Shown here: in pieces, positions 45,379 to 56,166 of the stretch
How the letters are laid out: every line of letters starts with the position of its first letter
Position numbering within the stretch: position 1 is the stretch's first letter
Assembly: GCA_019925095.2 (NCBI GenBank)
Contig: CM034411.1
Location: 97,001 to 161,000 of the forward strand
From: Dendrolimus kikuchii
Taxonomy: Eukaryota > Arthropoda > Insecta > Lepidoptera > Lasiocampidae
Length of the DNA: 64,000 nt
Direction of reading: 5' to 3'
The notes under the pieces: generated by a model
Seen by the model: the letters and a program-made list of their open reading frames with translations, nothing else
The model's database searches: none
What the model was told of the DNA's origin: nothing
Program-made: the position numbers and the translations under genes

Positions 45379-45704
45379 CCACTTGCATCTACCAATCTTC
45401 CGGTTTAATTCTTTAGGGATGTCCCGACTAGGAGGAGGAGCGAGATGGAATGCTCCTTAGTCCCAAAGGAAGATCTTCCAGCGAGGCTATTGTTGTTCCT
45501 CGCAGGCCTAGGCCTATCTATTTATTGCTGGAAATTTGTATATATTCTTTGTACGTTTCGGGAATCGTTTGCGACCTCAATTAATGTTCAGCGCCATCTA
45601 TTGGCTTGTAAGTGTTCCACTACAATTCTAGTTCTCATTACATGCCCATACTATTGCTTTTTAGTCTACTTCCTCTGAATTTTTCAGTCCCGGGTGTAAC
45701 ATTA

Positions 45705-45985
45705 GATTCAAAGGCACGGAACTGAAAGGATGTGACATTTTTCAATTACATTGAAAGACTCAATTTTATGTTTAAACGGATCACTTTGGTTTCATCAAAA
45801 TTGAAACACAGAAATGAACTGTGTAATGCAATAAATGACTAAAATAGAATGAATTTAAATATTCTACACCCCACAAAACGTGCAACCCCTATCTACTAAA
45901 GCCAACTGAAAACAGCACTAAATAAAGAGTTTTATGAAAACGGCAGTTATATTAAAGTCGAATGGTTATGATTAAAATTTAAAAT
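45705..45985. repeat. repeat N, uninterrupted
   Basis: It gives the empty site for the LINE at 20544-20894 (gaatgaatttaaatattcta). Confidence 0.7.
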
Positions 45986-46269
45986 GGCTTGCTCGTCGGA
46001 AAGTTGTTCAAATGGCAGTATTTTCGTGGGGAGCTCCGAAAGTGCTGAACGCAGCAGCTATCAGTTAAGCCATCGCCCCTAAGAGATGTGTGCTTTCCAA
46101 TATCACATCTCACCACTGAATATGGAGTTATTCTGGCTGCGGGCGACAGAACAACCTCACTAACTTAATATATGAAATACTGCTGCCGTACGTTTGTGCG
46201 CGCGAAGCTAAGAAAAAAAGGAATTTGTTTATCTGCTAGAAAAGCGATATAAAAATAATCCATACCTTT

Positions 46270-46556
46270 ATTTTTTATTGCATGAGTTCAGCAGACAGGC
46301 AGACGGTCTTGATGGATAGCGGTTATCATCGCCTATGGACATTTGCAACACCAAAGGTGCTACAAATGTATTGCTGCTCTCTTAGGGGAGATTGGAACCT
46401 GGTCACTAATGCCGGAACACAACTCAAGGTTGTTATGGCGACATACTTTAGACCAGGGGTGGTAGCCATCCAGTCTGGCAAATGCCATCTGGCTGTGGGT
46501 TGTTTGGTCGCCTCGCAGGAAATTGTATTCTTTCTCCGTTCCTGCACGGATAAAAT
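46270..46556 (-). repeat. SL300, near full length
   Basis: It runs from tttattgcatgagttc to cctgcacggata, lacking parts of the ggtagggc and ggcggcctgtcg blocks. Confidence 0.75.
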
Positions 46557-46576
46557 TTCCATGATTATGTTTAAGA

Positions 46577-46735
46577 CTAGCTGTGTCCGAGACTTCGTAC
46601 GCGTGGTTTTTTTCGCGCAACCCTCAAAAGAAAAAGTAGTCTAAGTTACTCATTATAACAGCAGCTATCAGTCAGTGAAAGTCCCGTCAAAATCGGTCCA
46701 ACCGTTTCAGAGATTAACCGAAACATACAGGCAGA
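46577..46735 (-). mobile_element. Helitron 3' end, truncated
   Basis: The minus strand ends gacacagCTAG at 46577. The interior (ggttggaccgattttgacgg) is typical of a different Helitron subfamily. The 5' end is absent. Confidence 0.55.
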
Positions 46736-46788
46736 CAAATTTGTTTACAATTGATTTTTGATATAAGTACCGTATATACTTTCATATG

Positions 46789-47170
46789 TTTTTTTTTTTT
46801 TTTTTTTTTGGAGCTGGACCCAGCTGAATAGCCGCAGATGGCTGTTTCAGCGATACCGGACTTTGGGGGCTTCACGACTCCGTGGGAGCGGAGGCGTTCA
46901 GCCCGGGAGCAGCACGCTCGAGGAGGCACCTCCTGTGAGGTTCGATCTCGGCTCGACCGCTGCGGGGGATTGACTCTATATTGGGAATTAGCCGTTAAAG
47001 GCTGAAAGAGCTAAGCCAACAGGCTGAAATGATTGTTTTTTGGGGACCAATTATCGACTCCGCCGGCGGAGCCGATCCTAGTCTATCATTACTACCGCTT
47101 CGCAACGTGTTATAGCTGGAGGAGAAGAAGCGACGGAAGAAACTCTCCAGCAACACGCCTATGCTAATCT
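46789..47170 (-). mobile_element. orphan LINE insertion with 10-bp TSD
   Basis: Minus orientation with poly(A) (T run 46789-46810). A perfect 10-bp duplication ctttcatatg lies at 46779-46788 and 47171-47180. The minus frame 46929-46714 (CCSRAERLRSHGVVKPPK) may be a degraded C-terminus. The right part shares ccgcttcgcaacgtgttatag...gaagaagcg with Penelope-like copies and with 62120-62200. The clade is not assigned. Confidence 0.7.
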
Positions 47171-47431
47171 CTTTCATATGTGTAGGGTTCGGTTTGTATG
47201 TACACGAATAAAACACCAACTACATGGCTTATAACGCACTCATCCGCTCGGCGGTTGCACAGCGACTGCGCTGGAGTGAGTCGCTAGCGACTCCCTCCCC
47301 GCACTCCCCGCCACCAACCACCGCGTCACTAAGCACGCTGCGTTTATTAAATATAATACTCTACAATATGCATTTAGTAAAAAGGTTTTATTTTGACCTT
47401 ACCAACAGATACTTCAATGTTATTTTATCAT

Positions 47432-47785
47432 TATATTAATACGTGAAGCAAAAATATTTGTACCCCTTTTTACGAAAATTGCGCGGACGGAGGAGTATGA
47501 AATTTTGCACACTTATAGTTTATACAGAGAAGGAGTGCAGAATGTTAATACATTTTTAAAATTATGCTTAAAAAAATACATTAGGAAAAACATTACACAC
47601 ACTACCATGTATTTGACACACACACGCATATATATACTCTTTTGTTAATTGTTAAAATCAAATTAACAGAGTAGCCTTGGCGGAATCTGTGATTATAGAA
47701 GTGTAGTCTTTGACAAAACAATCTTGATAATGTTCAAACTTATAATTTAAATTAATTATGGTCGAATTTCGACCACTGGGTGACC
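47432..47785 (+). repeat. repeat T
   Basis: It runs attaatacgtgaagc...ggtcgaatttcgaccac. It matches 52573-52877 in inverted order (gcgcggacggagga; atcaaattaaca; aagtgtag). Confidence 0.65.
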
Positions 47786-47906
47786 AATAGTCTGTATAGA
47801 TGTTGTGCTGGAATTTTCTCCAACACAGCGCTAGTTTCCTGAGCCTATCCCACCTCATTAACTAATATTTGACCCTTCGTGGATATCAAATTTAAACAAT
47901 AATGTA

Positions 47907-48116
47907 TCTTATACTAATATATAAAGCTGAAGAGTTTGTTTGTTTGAACGCGCTAATTTCAGGAACTACTGGTCTGATTTGAAAAATTCTTTCAGTATTA
48001 GATAGCCCATTTATCTACGAAGGATATAGGCTATATATCATTGAATGAAGAATGTTTCAAAATCGGGGGGGTTTTGAAAACAAATTCCACGCGGACGACG
48101 TCGCGGGCACAGCTAG
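47907..48116 (+). mobile_element. short nonautonomous Helitron
   Basis: It runs TCTTATACTAATATATAAAG to gggcacagCTAG, with A before and T after. About 30 bp are deleted near aggagcggagc. Confidence 0.8.
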
Positions 48117-48399
48117 TACTATATAACTCGTTAATTTTTCATAGATTAACTTGAATTTTTTACCCAGTATTGCGTTATAATAGAATACTTTTTTTATATA
48201 GGTTTTATTTTATATATTAAAATTTAGATTCCATGTGTTTGTTTGTATTCGCAAAACTCGAAAAATAGTCGATGATCTCTAGTAATTAAAATGAGACTAA
48301 GCCACATATAGCTATCTATATGTAGAATCAATTAAATGGTTATAGATTTTTTTCTAGTATGTACTTAGTTATAAACTGTTTGTTTTTCGAATAAAATAA

Positions 48400-48866
48400 T
48401 GTTACGACCTGAGCGCCAACAAAGGACAAATTCACACCTGCATACCTGTAGACGTTTTATTACCTTTGCGGCATTTTGATTTCTTTTGTTTACTTTGTGT
48501 TTAAAAATTGTGATTAGAAAAACAGCCAATTGTGTATTGTAATTTTTTATGGTAATCATTAGCCAGGTGTGATTCTAGGAAATTCAGTCCACGCGGTCGA
48601 GCAGACATATTGTATTTGTACAATATAAAGCAATGCCCCAATGGAGGGATGTGGTAGTCGAGCGATAACCAGCCGCGAGGCAAGACTTGTGTACATTCGG
48701 TAATCTATTTAGTGACGGACTTTGCACATGTTATTGAATCGTGCTTTACGTTTGCACTGGTTGTGTCCAGTTATATTTGTACCTGTGTTATACGTGTTTG
48801 TATAGCTCTAATAAATTATATATTAATTCTAACGGCATTTTAATTCGAGTCCTGCAACTCGTAACA
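48400..48866 (+). mobile_element. solo LTR, 467 bp, 4-bp TSD
   Basis: It runs tgttacgacc...ctcgtaaca, with ataa at 48396-48399 and 48867-48870. A possible polyadenylation signal aataaa lies near 48810. This is the best preserved of five related LTRs. No tRNA-primer site or internal coding is attached. A 4-bp TSD fits Ty3/Gypsy-like elements, but the superfamily is inferred. Confidence 0.8.
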
Positions 48867-48870
48867 ATAA

Positions 48871-49189
48871 AATAAAATAAATTAGTTTTAGTATATTTAA
48901 TTAAATTATTAACCATTTTAAATTTTCTATTTTATACTTTCAAAGTTAGAGGGGAGGGTGGGGCTTTTCCCACCTTTTAAAAATGTTATTAAGAAACAAT
49001 AATTATGGTTTTTAAAATTTGACTCACAATACTCTATATGCCTATTTGTAATGAAAAATGTTTGTTTGATTTAGTTTTTTTATAGCTTCACTGTATTATA
49101 GTGTTGTGAAATATAAGAATATAGAACAAATGATTGTCATATACATAGACGTACGGACAAACATACACATTATGTAGTAATTTATTTGC
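48871..49189. other. unassigned AT-rich stretch
   Basis: No gene or named repeat is seen. Confidence 0.4.
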
Positions 49190-49765
49190 TTTTTATTTTT
49201 ATTAATCCGAGGTTTCGGCCACGTTTCAGAAGGAATACAAAGATGTCAAGTGTCAATGAGTATTGTTAGTTTTTTTTAGCCTACCGCCAACTTGTTCATT
49301 TTAATTATTTAGTTTTAATTTTGTTTATGGTTATTATTTACTCTATAGGAGCCTAATTTAATTTATCACCACGTCGCGACATGTTGTGGTTTAAAAAGAA
49401 GAAGCGGCGCAAGAAACTCTTCAGCAAAATGCCTAGCTCTAATATGTTTATATAAGATTAAAATGGGTGGGAGGTAAAACAAATTATCAATCAAGTTGGT
49501 TTGTGTTCCGATGCACGCAAAAAGAGCTCACAGTGTCTTGAAGTCAGACAGTTTTTTTTGCTGGGTTTGGGTCTTAATAGTTTTGATGATCGGATCCCAA
49601 ACAGGTGGTACTTGCCCACCATCTTATCTATTGAAATTTGGGTATTTTATGATTTTAACAGCCTCACGCATCACTCTAGATATGAAATTTAAATTACCGC
49701 GCTTAAAACTGTTAAAACGTAGTTTTATTATGTATACTAGTCGCGAAAACTTAAGCGAAATTATA
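49190..49765 (-). mobile_element. Penelope-like element, internally deleted
   Basis: It has the same layout as 55302-56166. The left terminal region holds ccgaggtttcggccacg; the aagaagcggcgcaagaaactc module and the end of the coding region (about 49500-49685, RRWEDGWQVPPVWDP-like) follow. It then jumps straight to the terminal ccgcgcttaaaactgttaaaacg, losing the GIY-YIG core. Plus-strand frames here are shadows. Confidence 0.75.
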
Positions 49766-50299
49766 CAGATTGTGTGTTTGATATTTGTCAAATTGAGTGC
49801 GTAACCCTAAAATATACACTAGTGAATGCGACGCGTCCACGAGCCGTAACTCGCAGCCAGCCATTTCACCGGAGCGCCCTGACAGGCAGACACTCAGACC
49901 CCCCGCCCTCCTCTCAATGCTTCGCTCTTAAACTACTTTAAAGCAGCTTAAGAGAAACTTCATTTAGAACTCCATTGCACCAATCTTCGTTGCATTGTCT
50001 CAGATCTTTTAAGTTCTCGTCGATGATTTAAAAGGGTAACAGTAGTTAGTACAGTTGTTTATATTAATTAAATGGAATATATACAGTTTAGTCAGTTGTT
50101 ATAAATGATTAATTAGAAAGAAAGAAACCCACAAGAAGACACAAGAACTATAAAGGGTGCTGTAGGAATGAGAAACCTTCTCTACTTTTGTCATTTCGTT
50201 AGTGTGTTTGAGTTGGTGCTTACATGGTAAATTGGACCCAGTTGGTGGTGCTATAATTGAGTTCCAGAATTTTGATGATCTGTTTAAGTGTTTAAGTCG
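49766..50299. other. unassigned
   Basis: A GC-rich block lies at 49825-49925 (gcgacgcgtccacgagcc, cagaccccccgccctcc). No gene is seen. Positions 50225-50280 share a cccagttggtggtgctat motif with Helitron 3' ends. Confidence 0.4.
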
Positions 50300-50310
50300 A
50301 CCCCTAGGTA

Positions 50311-50533
50311 CATACATACATACATAACTTCACGCCAGTTCTCTTGCGGGGTAGGCACGAACAACAGAGCGCCATTCAGGCTTATTCTTACACACCTCAC
50401 TTTCTTCTTTGACATTCATAGCTCTTGTCATGCACGGTCGTCTGTTCTTAAGGCTCCTGACATCACCTTCTGCTAGTACACGATCAGTCGTGGCCTTCCA
50501 CGACACACCTACCTACAGTTATTAATATAATCT
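50311..50533 (-). mobile_element. ATGT-tailed RTE-like LINE with altered 5' end
   Basis: An 11-bp duplication acccctaggta lies at 50300-50310 and 50534-50544. The coding part stops at cacgatcagtcgtggcc with a small deletion. About 30 further bases before the right TSD are not LINE sequence. Confidence 0.8.
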
Positions 50534-50544
50534 ACCCCTAGGTA

Positions 50545-51053
50545 GAGTACATTAATAATTGAACCCGATAGGTGGCACTGCAAGTAAGTTCCAGGTTATT
50601 AAGGCAGTTCAATGTCTGCCGGGTCCAATACATAATTCTAAATATAAAAAAAATAATGATATATCATAAAAGTTTCAAGAAAGATAATAATTAAATTTCA
50701 CGTACTATTACGCAATAAAAGTGAAAGCAGTGGTGTTAAAAACGAATTGGTCGCAATAAAACAGCGGTTATCCCCCGGAGAGGGCAAAAAACATGCCGCT
50801 AATGTAACACTCAACACGGAATCTTCCAAATTAACGGGCGGACAGATAAAATATTAGGCGTCTGATTTAAGTTGTAGCCCCACGCTCCCCTCCGCATCCG
50901 TCATCCCTAATGCGGATTCTACCACCACAATTAGGATTCATAGCGCCGCTTCTCAGTACTGCCTCCGATTCCTCGGTACTCTGCTTGGTACATTCACATT
51001 GTGTAATGTTGAAACTTGTAATTAGTTTTAGAATTAATGAGACATATAGAATA
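50545..51053. other. mostly unassigned
   Basis: Positions 50565-50630 (cccgataggtggcactg...aatgtctgccgggtcc) look like a Helitron 3' remnant related to 15170-15247. Otherwise nothing is recognised. Confidence 0.4.
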
Positions 51054-51616
51054 TTAAAAAATAAAATTCTAGAACCCGATCCCAGAGCCACCTACCGGTT
51101 CTAATTGTGAATCTAAACCATCCGGGCACCCACTCATCCCTACTCCGTGATGTTTGCTGGATGAGAGGTGATCGATTGATAGTTAAAAAAAAATCGCGAT
51201 GAAAAAATAGGGGTTGATAGTAGAGAGGTGGAAAATTAAGAGTAATATAATTTTTTTTATTCTAAGTCATGACAAAATAAGATTAAAAATCTTACCAAAA
51301 AAAATTAAAGTTTATAATGAACAAATAAAAAATAGGGGTTGATCGTAGAGGGGTGAAAATTTAGGGTTGTGTCTATTTTTTAATGCTGTATCTTAAAAAA
51401 ATAAAAAGAGTAAAATTTATCTAAAAATAAATAAAAAAATTAGGGGTGGTTAAGAGTAGTTCTTAACATTTAGGGGGATGAAAAATAAATGTTTTGTAAA
51501 TGTTGTCCGATTCTCAGACCTACCCAATATGCACACAAAATTTCATGAGAATCGGTCAAGCCGTTTCGGAGGAGTATGGTAACTAACACTGTGACACGAG
51601 AATTTTATATATTAGA
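51054..51616 (-). mobile_element. Helitron, 3'-truncated
   Basis: It is an inverted relative of 14638-15247. On the minus strand it starts TCTAATATATAAAATTCTCG at 51616 and is followed on the plus side by T. The final ~40 bases with the hairpin and CTAG are missing. Confidence 0.7.
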
Positions 51617-51633
51617 TATAAATATATAATATC

Positions 51634-51913
51634 AGCCCATAAATGCCCCACTGCTAGGCTCGGGCCTCCCATTATAGGGGACGTATACCCGCCACGCTTG
51701 TCCAAGGCGGCTTGGCAGGTTTGACACATCGGTTATCTCGATGTGTAGGTTGCATCACGATGTTTTCCTTCACCGTTGTTAGCACGTGTAACGTGTAACA
51801 ATATGCAAATTAGGTCCGAAAACTGCTTAAGTGGTGCATGCGTTCCGGCCAGGATCGAACCCGCGCCCTTGGAGTTTGGGACTTGTGCGCTAGCCATTAC
51901 GCTACCACGACTC
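51634..51913 (-). repeat. tRNA-derived SINE, family F, full length
   Basis: On the minus strand it has an A-box-like gtggtagcgtaatggctag near the 5' end (51895-51913) and a B box gcgggttcgatcctgg near 51850-51865. A ~200-bp body ends tttatgggctgatat. Confidence 0.8.
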
Positions 51914-51929
51914 TTATGAGATAATGAGA

Positions 51930-52045
51930 CATAATAACATCTTATTGCTCACCAAATAGACAATTACAAATTAAAGTCTCGGTAAAAACATTAGGCGCCT
52001 TTAAAGCCTGGAGCAACCTCTTCCAGGCAATTTGTCTTAAGGAAT
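51930..52045 (-). mobile_element. LINE 3' UTR fragment
   Basis: It matches 5550-5680 (cttattgctcaccaaata; caacctcttccaggcaa). Confidence 0.45.
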
Positions 52046-52164
52046 AACGTCGATATCAGTGCAGGATTTTGTAATCACACTTTTTGGTGACACACACACA
52101 GTATACATGTATATTGTGTACATGTATATATATATCACAATTTTGACGCAGAAGATAGTTAAAA

Positions 52165-52478
52165 AAAAATGTAATGCAGGAGTTCAGCAGACAGGCAGAC
52201 GGCCCACTTGATGAAAAGCGGTTACCATCACCTATAGACATTTGCAACACCAAAGGTGCTACAAATAGGCTGCTGCTCTCTTAAGGGAGACTGGAACCTG
52301 GTCACTAATGCCGGAACACAATTCAAGGTTGTTATGGCGACATGCTTTAGACCAGGGGTGGTAGCCATCCAGTCGGGCAAATGCCCTACCACCTGACTGT
52401 GGGTTGTTTTGTCGCCTCATACAATAGGCCGCCCCAACGCAGGAAATTGTATTCTTTCTCCGTTCCTGCACAGATAAA
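52165..52478 (-). repeat. SL300, full length
   Basis: It runs from aaaatgtaatgcaggagttc to cctgcacagata. The 118-residue minus frame is a by-product. Confidence 0.8.
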
Positions 52479-52572
52479 AAAGTGTCACCAGTAACCAAAA
52501 TAATGTCGTTCCTATAAAAAGCACAACTAATTATATGTATGTGATAGTTACAAGCAATAAATGATATCATAA

Positions 52573-52877
52573 CCCCCGTGGTCGAAATTCGGCCATAATA
52601 ATTGATGTCAAACACTATACTTCTATAATCACAAATTTCGCCAAATCTACACTGTTAATTTGATTTTAACAATAAACAAAAGAGTATATATACGTGTGTG
52701 TAATATTTCTTTATTGATTTATAATGCATTTTTTATGCATAATTTAAAAAAATATATTAGCATTCTGCCCTCCTTCTCTATATAAACTATAAGTGTGCGA
52801 AATTTCATACTTCTCCGTCCGCGCGATTTTTGTAAAAAAGGGGTCAAAGTTTTAGCTTCACGTATTAATATATAGAT
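52573..52877 (-). repeat. repeat T, inverted copy
   Basis: Partner of 47432-47785. Confidence 0.65.
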
Positions 52878-53091
52878 TCTACTTTTGCAATTTGTCTGGT
52901 GGCGCCGCCTAACAGCAAATATTGGAAATAGTTTCTTTACAATAATTTATGGAATTCCTGTCGAAGTGATTAGAAATTAAGTGTTAAGATTTAGTTAGAA
53001 GTGTATGTTGTCAAGACTTGATAAACAGGTAAGGTAACTAAATACTCAAAATAAACTAAACTATAAATAAATTAATATAAAGTATGTAGCA

Positions 53092-53870
53092 AATCGCTGC
53101 CAGAGGAAAGCGTGCCCAGAAGGCTGGCTGCATTGCCACGCTGCACGGCAATGCTCATATATAGAGATCCCAGTCACCCCAGACTTACGTGATTTTAGGA
53201 AAGATGAAATTTTCAGGATCGGTAGTTTAACATAAACTTAGAAAGGTATGGAACTCGCTAAGCTGAAAGTGGGGCCGTTTTTCAGGTAGCAGCTATCAAA
53301 GGTGGAAAATAACCATGGGAAGATGTTTGGCTCGTCAGCTTTCTCTGGCTCATTGGAAAATATTTTAAAATATTATACTTGATAATATATATAAAATTCA
53401 GCCTTCCTAAAATGACGTAAGTTCCCACATTTTTTTTAACGTGTCTGTCAAAAGTCATGTCCCACAGGAACTGTCTGGCAACTGTATATCTTTATTTATA
53501 ACAATATCATATATGACATATGTGACATATGTAAGCCTTGCTACTTTGACGTAAGTTAGCATGGTTATTTTCCACCTTTGATACGTGCTATTTGAAAAAC
53601 GGCCCCGCTTTCAGCTTAGCGAGTATCCATTCCTTTCTAAGTTAATATTAAACTGCCGATCCTGAAAATTTCATCTTTCCTAAGATCACGTAAGTCTGGG
53701 GTGATTGGGATCTCAGTCTATGATACGTTGCGCGATATACGAACCAGCCTTCGGATCAGGGGTGGTATCAAAGAGTTTCTTACGAATTTCTTTGAAGAAA
53801 CCGTTTGCCGATGGATCCCACGGACCTAAATTTTCGACTCCAAGTGGCACAAATATTCTAATTTTATTAT
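53092..53870 (-). pseudogene. RLE-type LINE C-terminus, split by MITE
   Basis: Two pieces, 53092-53156 and about 53733-53870, encode in order on the minus strand IFVPLGVENLGPWDPSANGF ... KKLFDTTPDPKAGS, then the GNAASLL-like end. They align with 28857-29035 in the other copy. A MITE occupies the gap. The element is truncated upstream of the PD motif, so no nuclease core remains. The plus-strand 60-residue frame is a shadow. Confidence 0.8.
53157..53732. repeat. ~570-bp MITE with ~150-bp TIRs
   Basis: The left arm starting tagagatcccagtcacccca (about 53161-53315) is inverted at about 53560-53718 with roughly 90% match by eye. The centre is AT-rich without coding. Exact ends are uncertain by ~10 bp; ata may be duplicated at the junctions. 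Confidence 0.8.
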
Positions 53871-54207
53871 TTATTCCAAAATCATAATGTATAGAATTCG
53901 AGATTTAGTTTAAAGATATTATTAATGTTTCGACATAAATTGAGGTCTACATTGTAAGAATCAAATGTGTTTTAGTAAAGGATATTTATTGGTCTGTCAA
54001 CGACGTATAGATACTGTAAACCCGTCATGAATCGAGTATTCTTCGTTCTGACTTCAAGTAAAACTGTTCTCAAAGTTCTAGCTTAAATACACCTTATAAG
54101 CTAAGTACATACGTATGTACGTACTGGTTTAGTTGGTAAATGGTTAAAGACATTAAATTACAGCGACACAGAATGCATATTACCGAACCGACCATAACAC
54201 TAGGGGC
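53871..54207. other. unassigned
   Basis: No gene or named repeat is seen. Confidence 0.4.
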
Positions 54208-54424
54208 ACACACACCAAAACACACACAAACACGCACACACACACACACACAGATACAGACACACACACACAGACACACACACACAAGCACACACACACA
54301 CACTCAAACGCACGCGCAAACATACACACACACACAAGTGCGCGCACACACACACAGACACACACATGCACACACACAACACACACACACACACAGAGAC
54401 ACACACACACAAACACACACACCC
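54208..54424. repeat. (CA)n-rich microsatellite
   Basis: It is an imperfect (CA)n run with interspersed CAGA, AAAC and GCGC units. The CVCV/THTH frames are artefacts. Confidence 0.9.
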
Positions 54425-54727
54425 TCATAGTTTTAGGTCAATTAACGAATAATTCCATTACATTTAAGTTCCTATAATAAAATCGTGTTGGGTGCCGCGA
54501 TGCAGACCTAGAGTCTAGAGTAGCAACCGCCGCCGAAAAATTGTAGCTTTAATTTTAATTCAAAATGTGTTATTACCATAAGTTTTAGATATAATTATAT
54601 AAGGCCTAGAAATAAGTTTATATAAATAAATGAATTTGAATTTGATATGGGAACCCATCGAGTAGCCTTATAAAAACAAAATTTACACTCTAAAAAAAAA
54701 GAAATACAGAAATAAATTATAATAAAC

Positions 54728-55069
54728 ATACATACATACATAACTTCACGCCAATTCCCTTGCGGGGTAGGCACGAACAACAGAGCGCCATTCAGGCTTA
54801 TTCTTACACACTTCACTTGCTTCTTTGACCTTCATAACTCTTGTCATGCACGCTCGTTTGTTCTTAAGGCTCCTGACATCACCTTCTGCTAGTGCACGAT
54901 CAATTTGATCATGGAAGGTGTGTCGTGGCCTTCCACGACTTCTGCATCCATCCACTTTCGCATTGTATATCTGTTTAGTCATTCTTTCCACATGCCCGAA
55001 CCACCGGAGCATTCCTTTCCTTACCTTCACCCCGACACTCTCTTTCAGACCAACTCTCTTTCTTACTTC
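54728..55069 (-). pseudogene. ATGT-LINE polymerase C-terminus
   Basis: The minus frame encodes SEVRKRVGLKESVGVKVRKG, MLRWFGHVERM, QIYNAKVDGCRSRGRP and ends AYPARELA. It is intact through the shared region. The right end runs into a TATTAT microsatellite; tataataaac occurs on both sides (54718, 55089) but not directly at the right end. Confidence 0.85.
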
Positions 55070-55301
55070 ACTATTATTATTATATATATATAATAAACAA
55101 AGAACTAGAAATAGAAATGACAGACTTAGGGGACTAGAAACAAGTTTCTGTACGCGGAGATGGTTAAAGAATAACTGGCTTGGCTGCACGCGTCCTTTGG
55201 CAAGAGCTGCCGACTAAAACAGGTAGATGATGTGGTGTCTTGTAAGGGACGGTGAAAGAGTATAATAAACATGACTGGCAAGTACTAACATAAAGTGGAA
55301 C

Positions 55302-56166
55302 ATAATAAAACTACGTTTTAACGGTTTTAAGCGCGGCAATTTTATTTGATTTTGGTTTTTCCGACGTTTCGGTCACTTTTCAGTGGCCGTGATCACGGAA
55401 GACAAAGATGTCAAGTGTCAACGAGTATTGTTAAAGTTTTATTTAGCCTACCGCCAACTTATTAATTTTAATTATTTAATTTTTAATTTTGTTTATGGTT
55501 ATTATTTAATCTATGGGAGCCTAATCTAATTTACTACCGCTTCGCAACATGTTATGGCTTGAAGAGAAGAAGCGGCGCAAGAAACTCTTCAGCAAACATG
55601 CCTAGCTCTAATAATTTTATATAATATTAAAATGGGTGGAAGGAAAAATAAAAGTAATTATCAGTCAAGTTGGTTTGTGTTCCGTTGTGCGCAGAAAGAA
55701 CTCACAGTGTCTTGTGGTCTGGCAGCTGGTTTTTGCTGGGTTTGGGTTTTAATAGTTTTGATAATTGGATCCCAAACAGGTGGTACTTGCCAACCATCTT
55801 CTCTATTGAAATTTGGGTGTTTTTTGATTTCAATAGCCTCACGCATCATTCTAGGTATGAAACGATTCTCTTTCGCGAGGATTTGTGGGTTATCGAATCT
55901 GATGTAGTGGTTGGGTTTATCCAGCGTGTGTTCACTGATCGCAGACTTCGTAGACCTTGTGTGTTTCATGTCAGCAATGTGTTCTTTTACTCGTTTTTTT
56001 ATGCTCCTCTTTGTTTGCCCAATGCACATCTTTGTCTTCCGTGATCACGGCACTGAAAAGTGGCCGAAACGTCGGAAAAACCAAAATCAAATAAAATTGC
56101 CGCACTTAAAACCGTTAAAACGTAGTTTTATTATGTATACAAGTCGCGAAAACTTAAGAAAATATT
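55302..56166 (-). mobile_element. Penelope-like element with 12-bp TSD
   Basis: Boundaries are set by the perfect 12-bp duplication ataaagtggaac at 55290-55301 and 56167-56178. Inverted ~110-bp terminal repeats (55302-55410 and about 56034-56140) both carry gtggccgaaacgtcgg or a close variant. Inside is the C-terminal coding frame listed separately. The reverse transcriptase is lost. Confidence 0.85.
55661..56029 (-). pseudogene. Penelope-like GIY-YIG nuclease C-terminus
   Basis: This minus frame of 122 residues starts MCIGQTKRSIKKRVKEH, where IGQT.RSI..R..EH is the second half of a GIY-YIG nuclease as in Penelope-like elements. It continues SAISEHTLDKPNHYIRFDN, REAIEIKKHPNFNREDGW and ends after VPPVWDPII. 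The YIG tyrosine is replaced by Cys and the GIY strand is absent, so it is inactive. The reading frame runs directly into the inverted terminal repeat at its 5' end. Confidence 0.8.

Larger units (their letters stand above)
43978..45636. repeat. ~200-bp inverted arms around a 1.24-kb core
   Basis: Positions 43978-44175 and 45416-45636 are inverted copies (gccaatagatggcgctg; gaagatcttcctttaagac; ggagcattccatctcgctcc). Between them lie ~200 bp of unassigned DNA and the hAT-like MITE. It may be one transposon with long TIRs or two opposed copies of a repeat. The 77-residue frame in the right arm is not a gene. Confidence 0.65.

Noticed and set aside
47224..47439. Possible short proline-rich gene
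   Set aside because: The frame has no recognised motif, no splice context and lies among repeats.
54140..54430. THTH/CVCV frames of 70-96 residues
   Set aside because: They translate a (CA)n tract.
55670..56044. 124-residue plus frame
   Set aside because: Antisense of the Penelope-like nuclease fragment.
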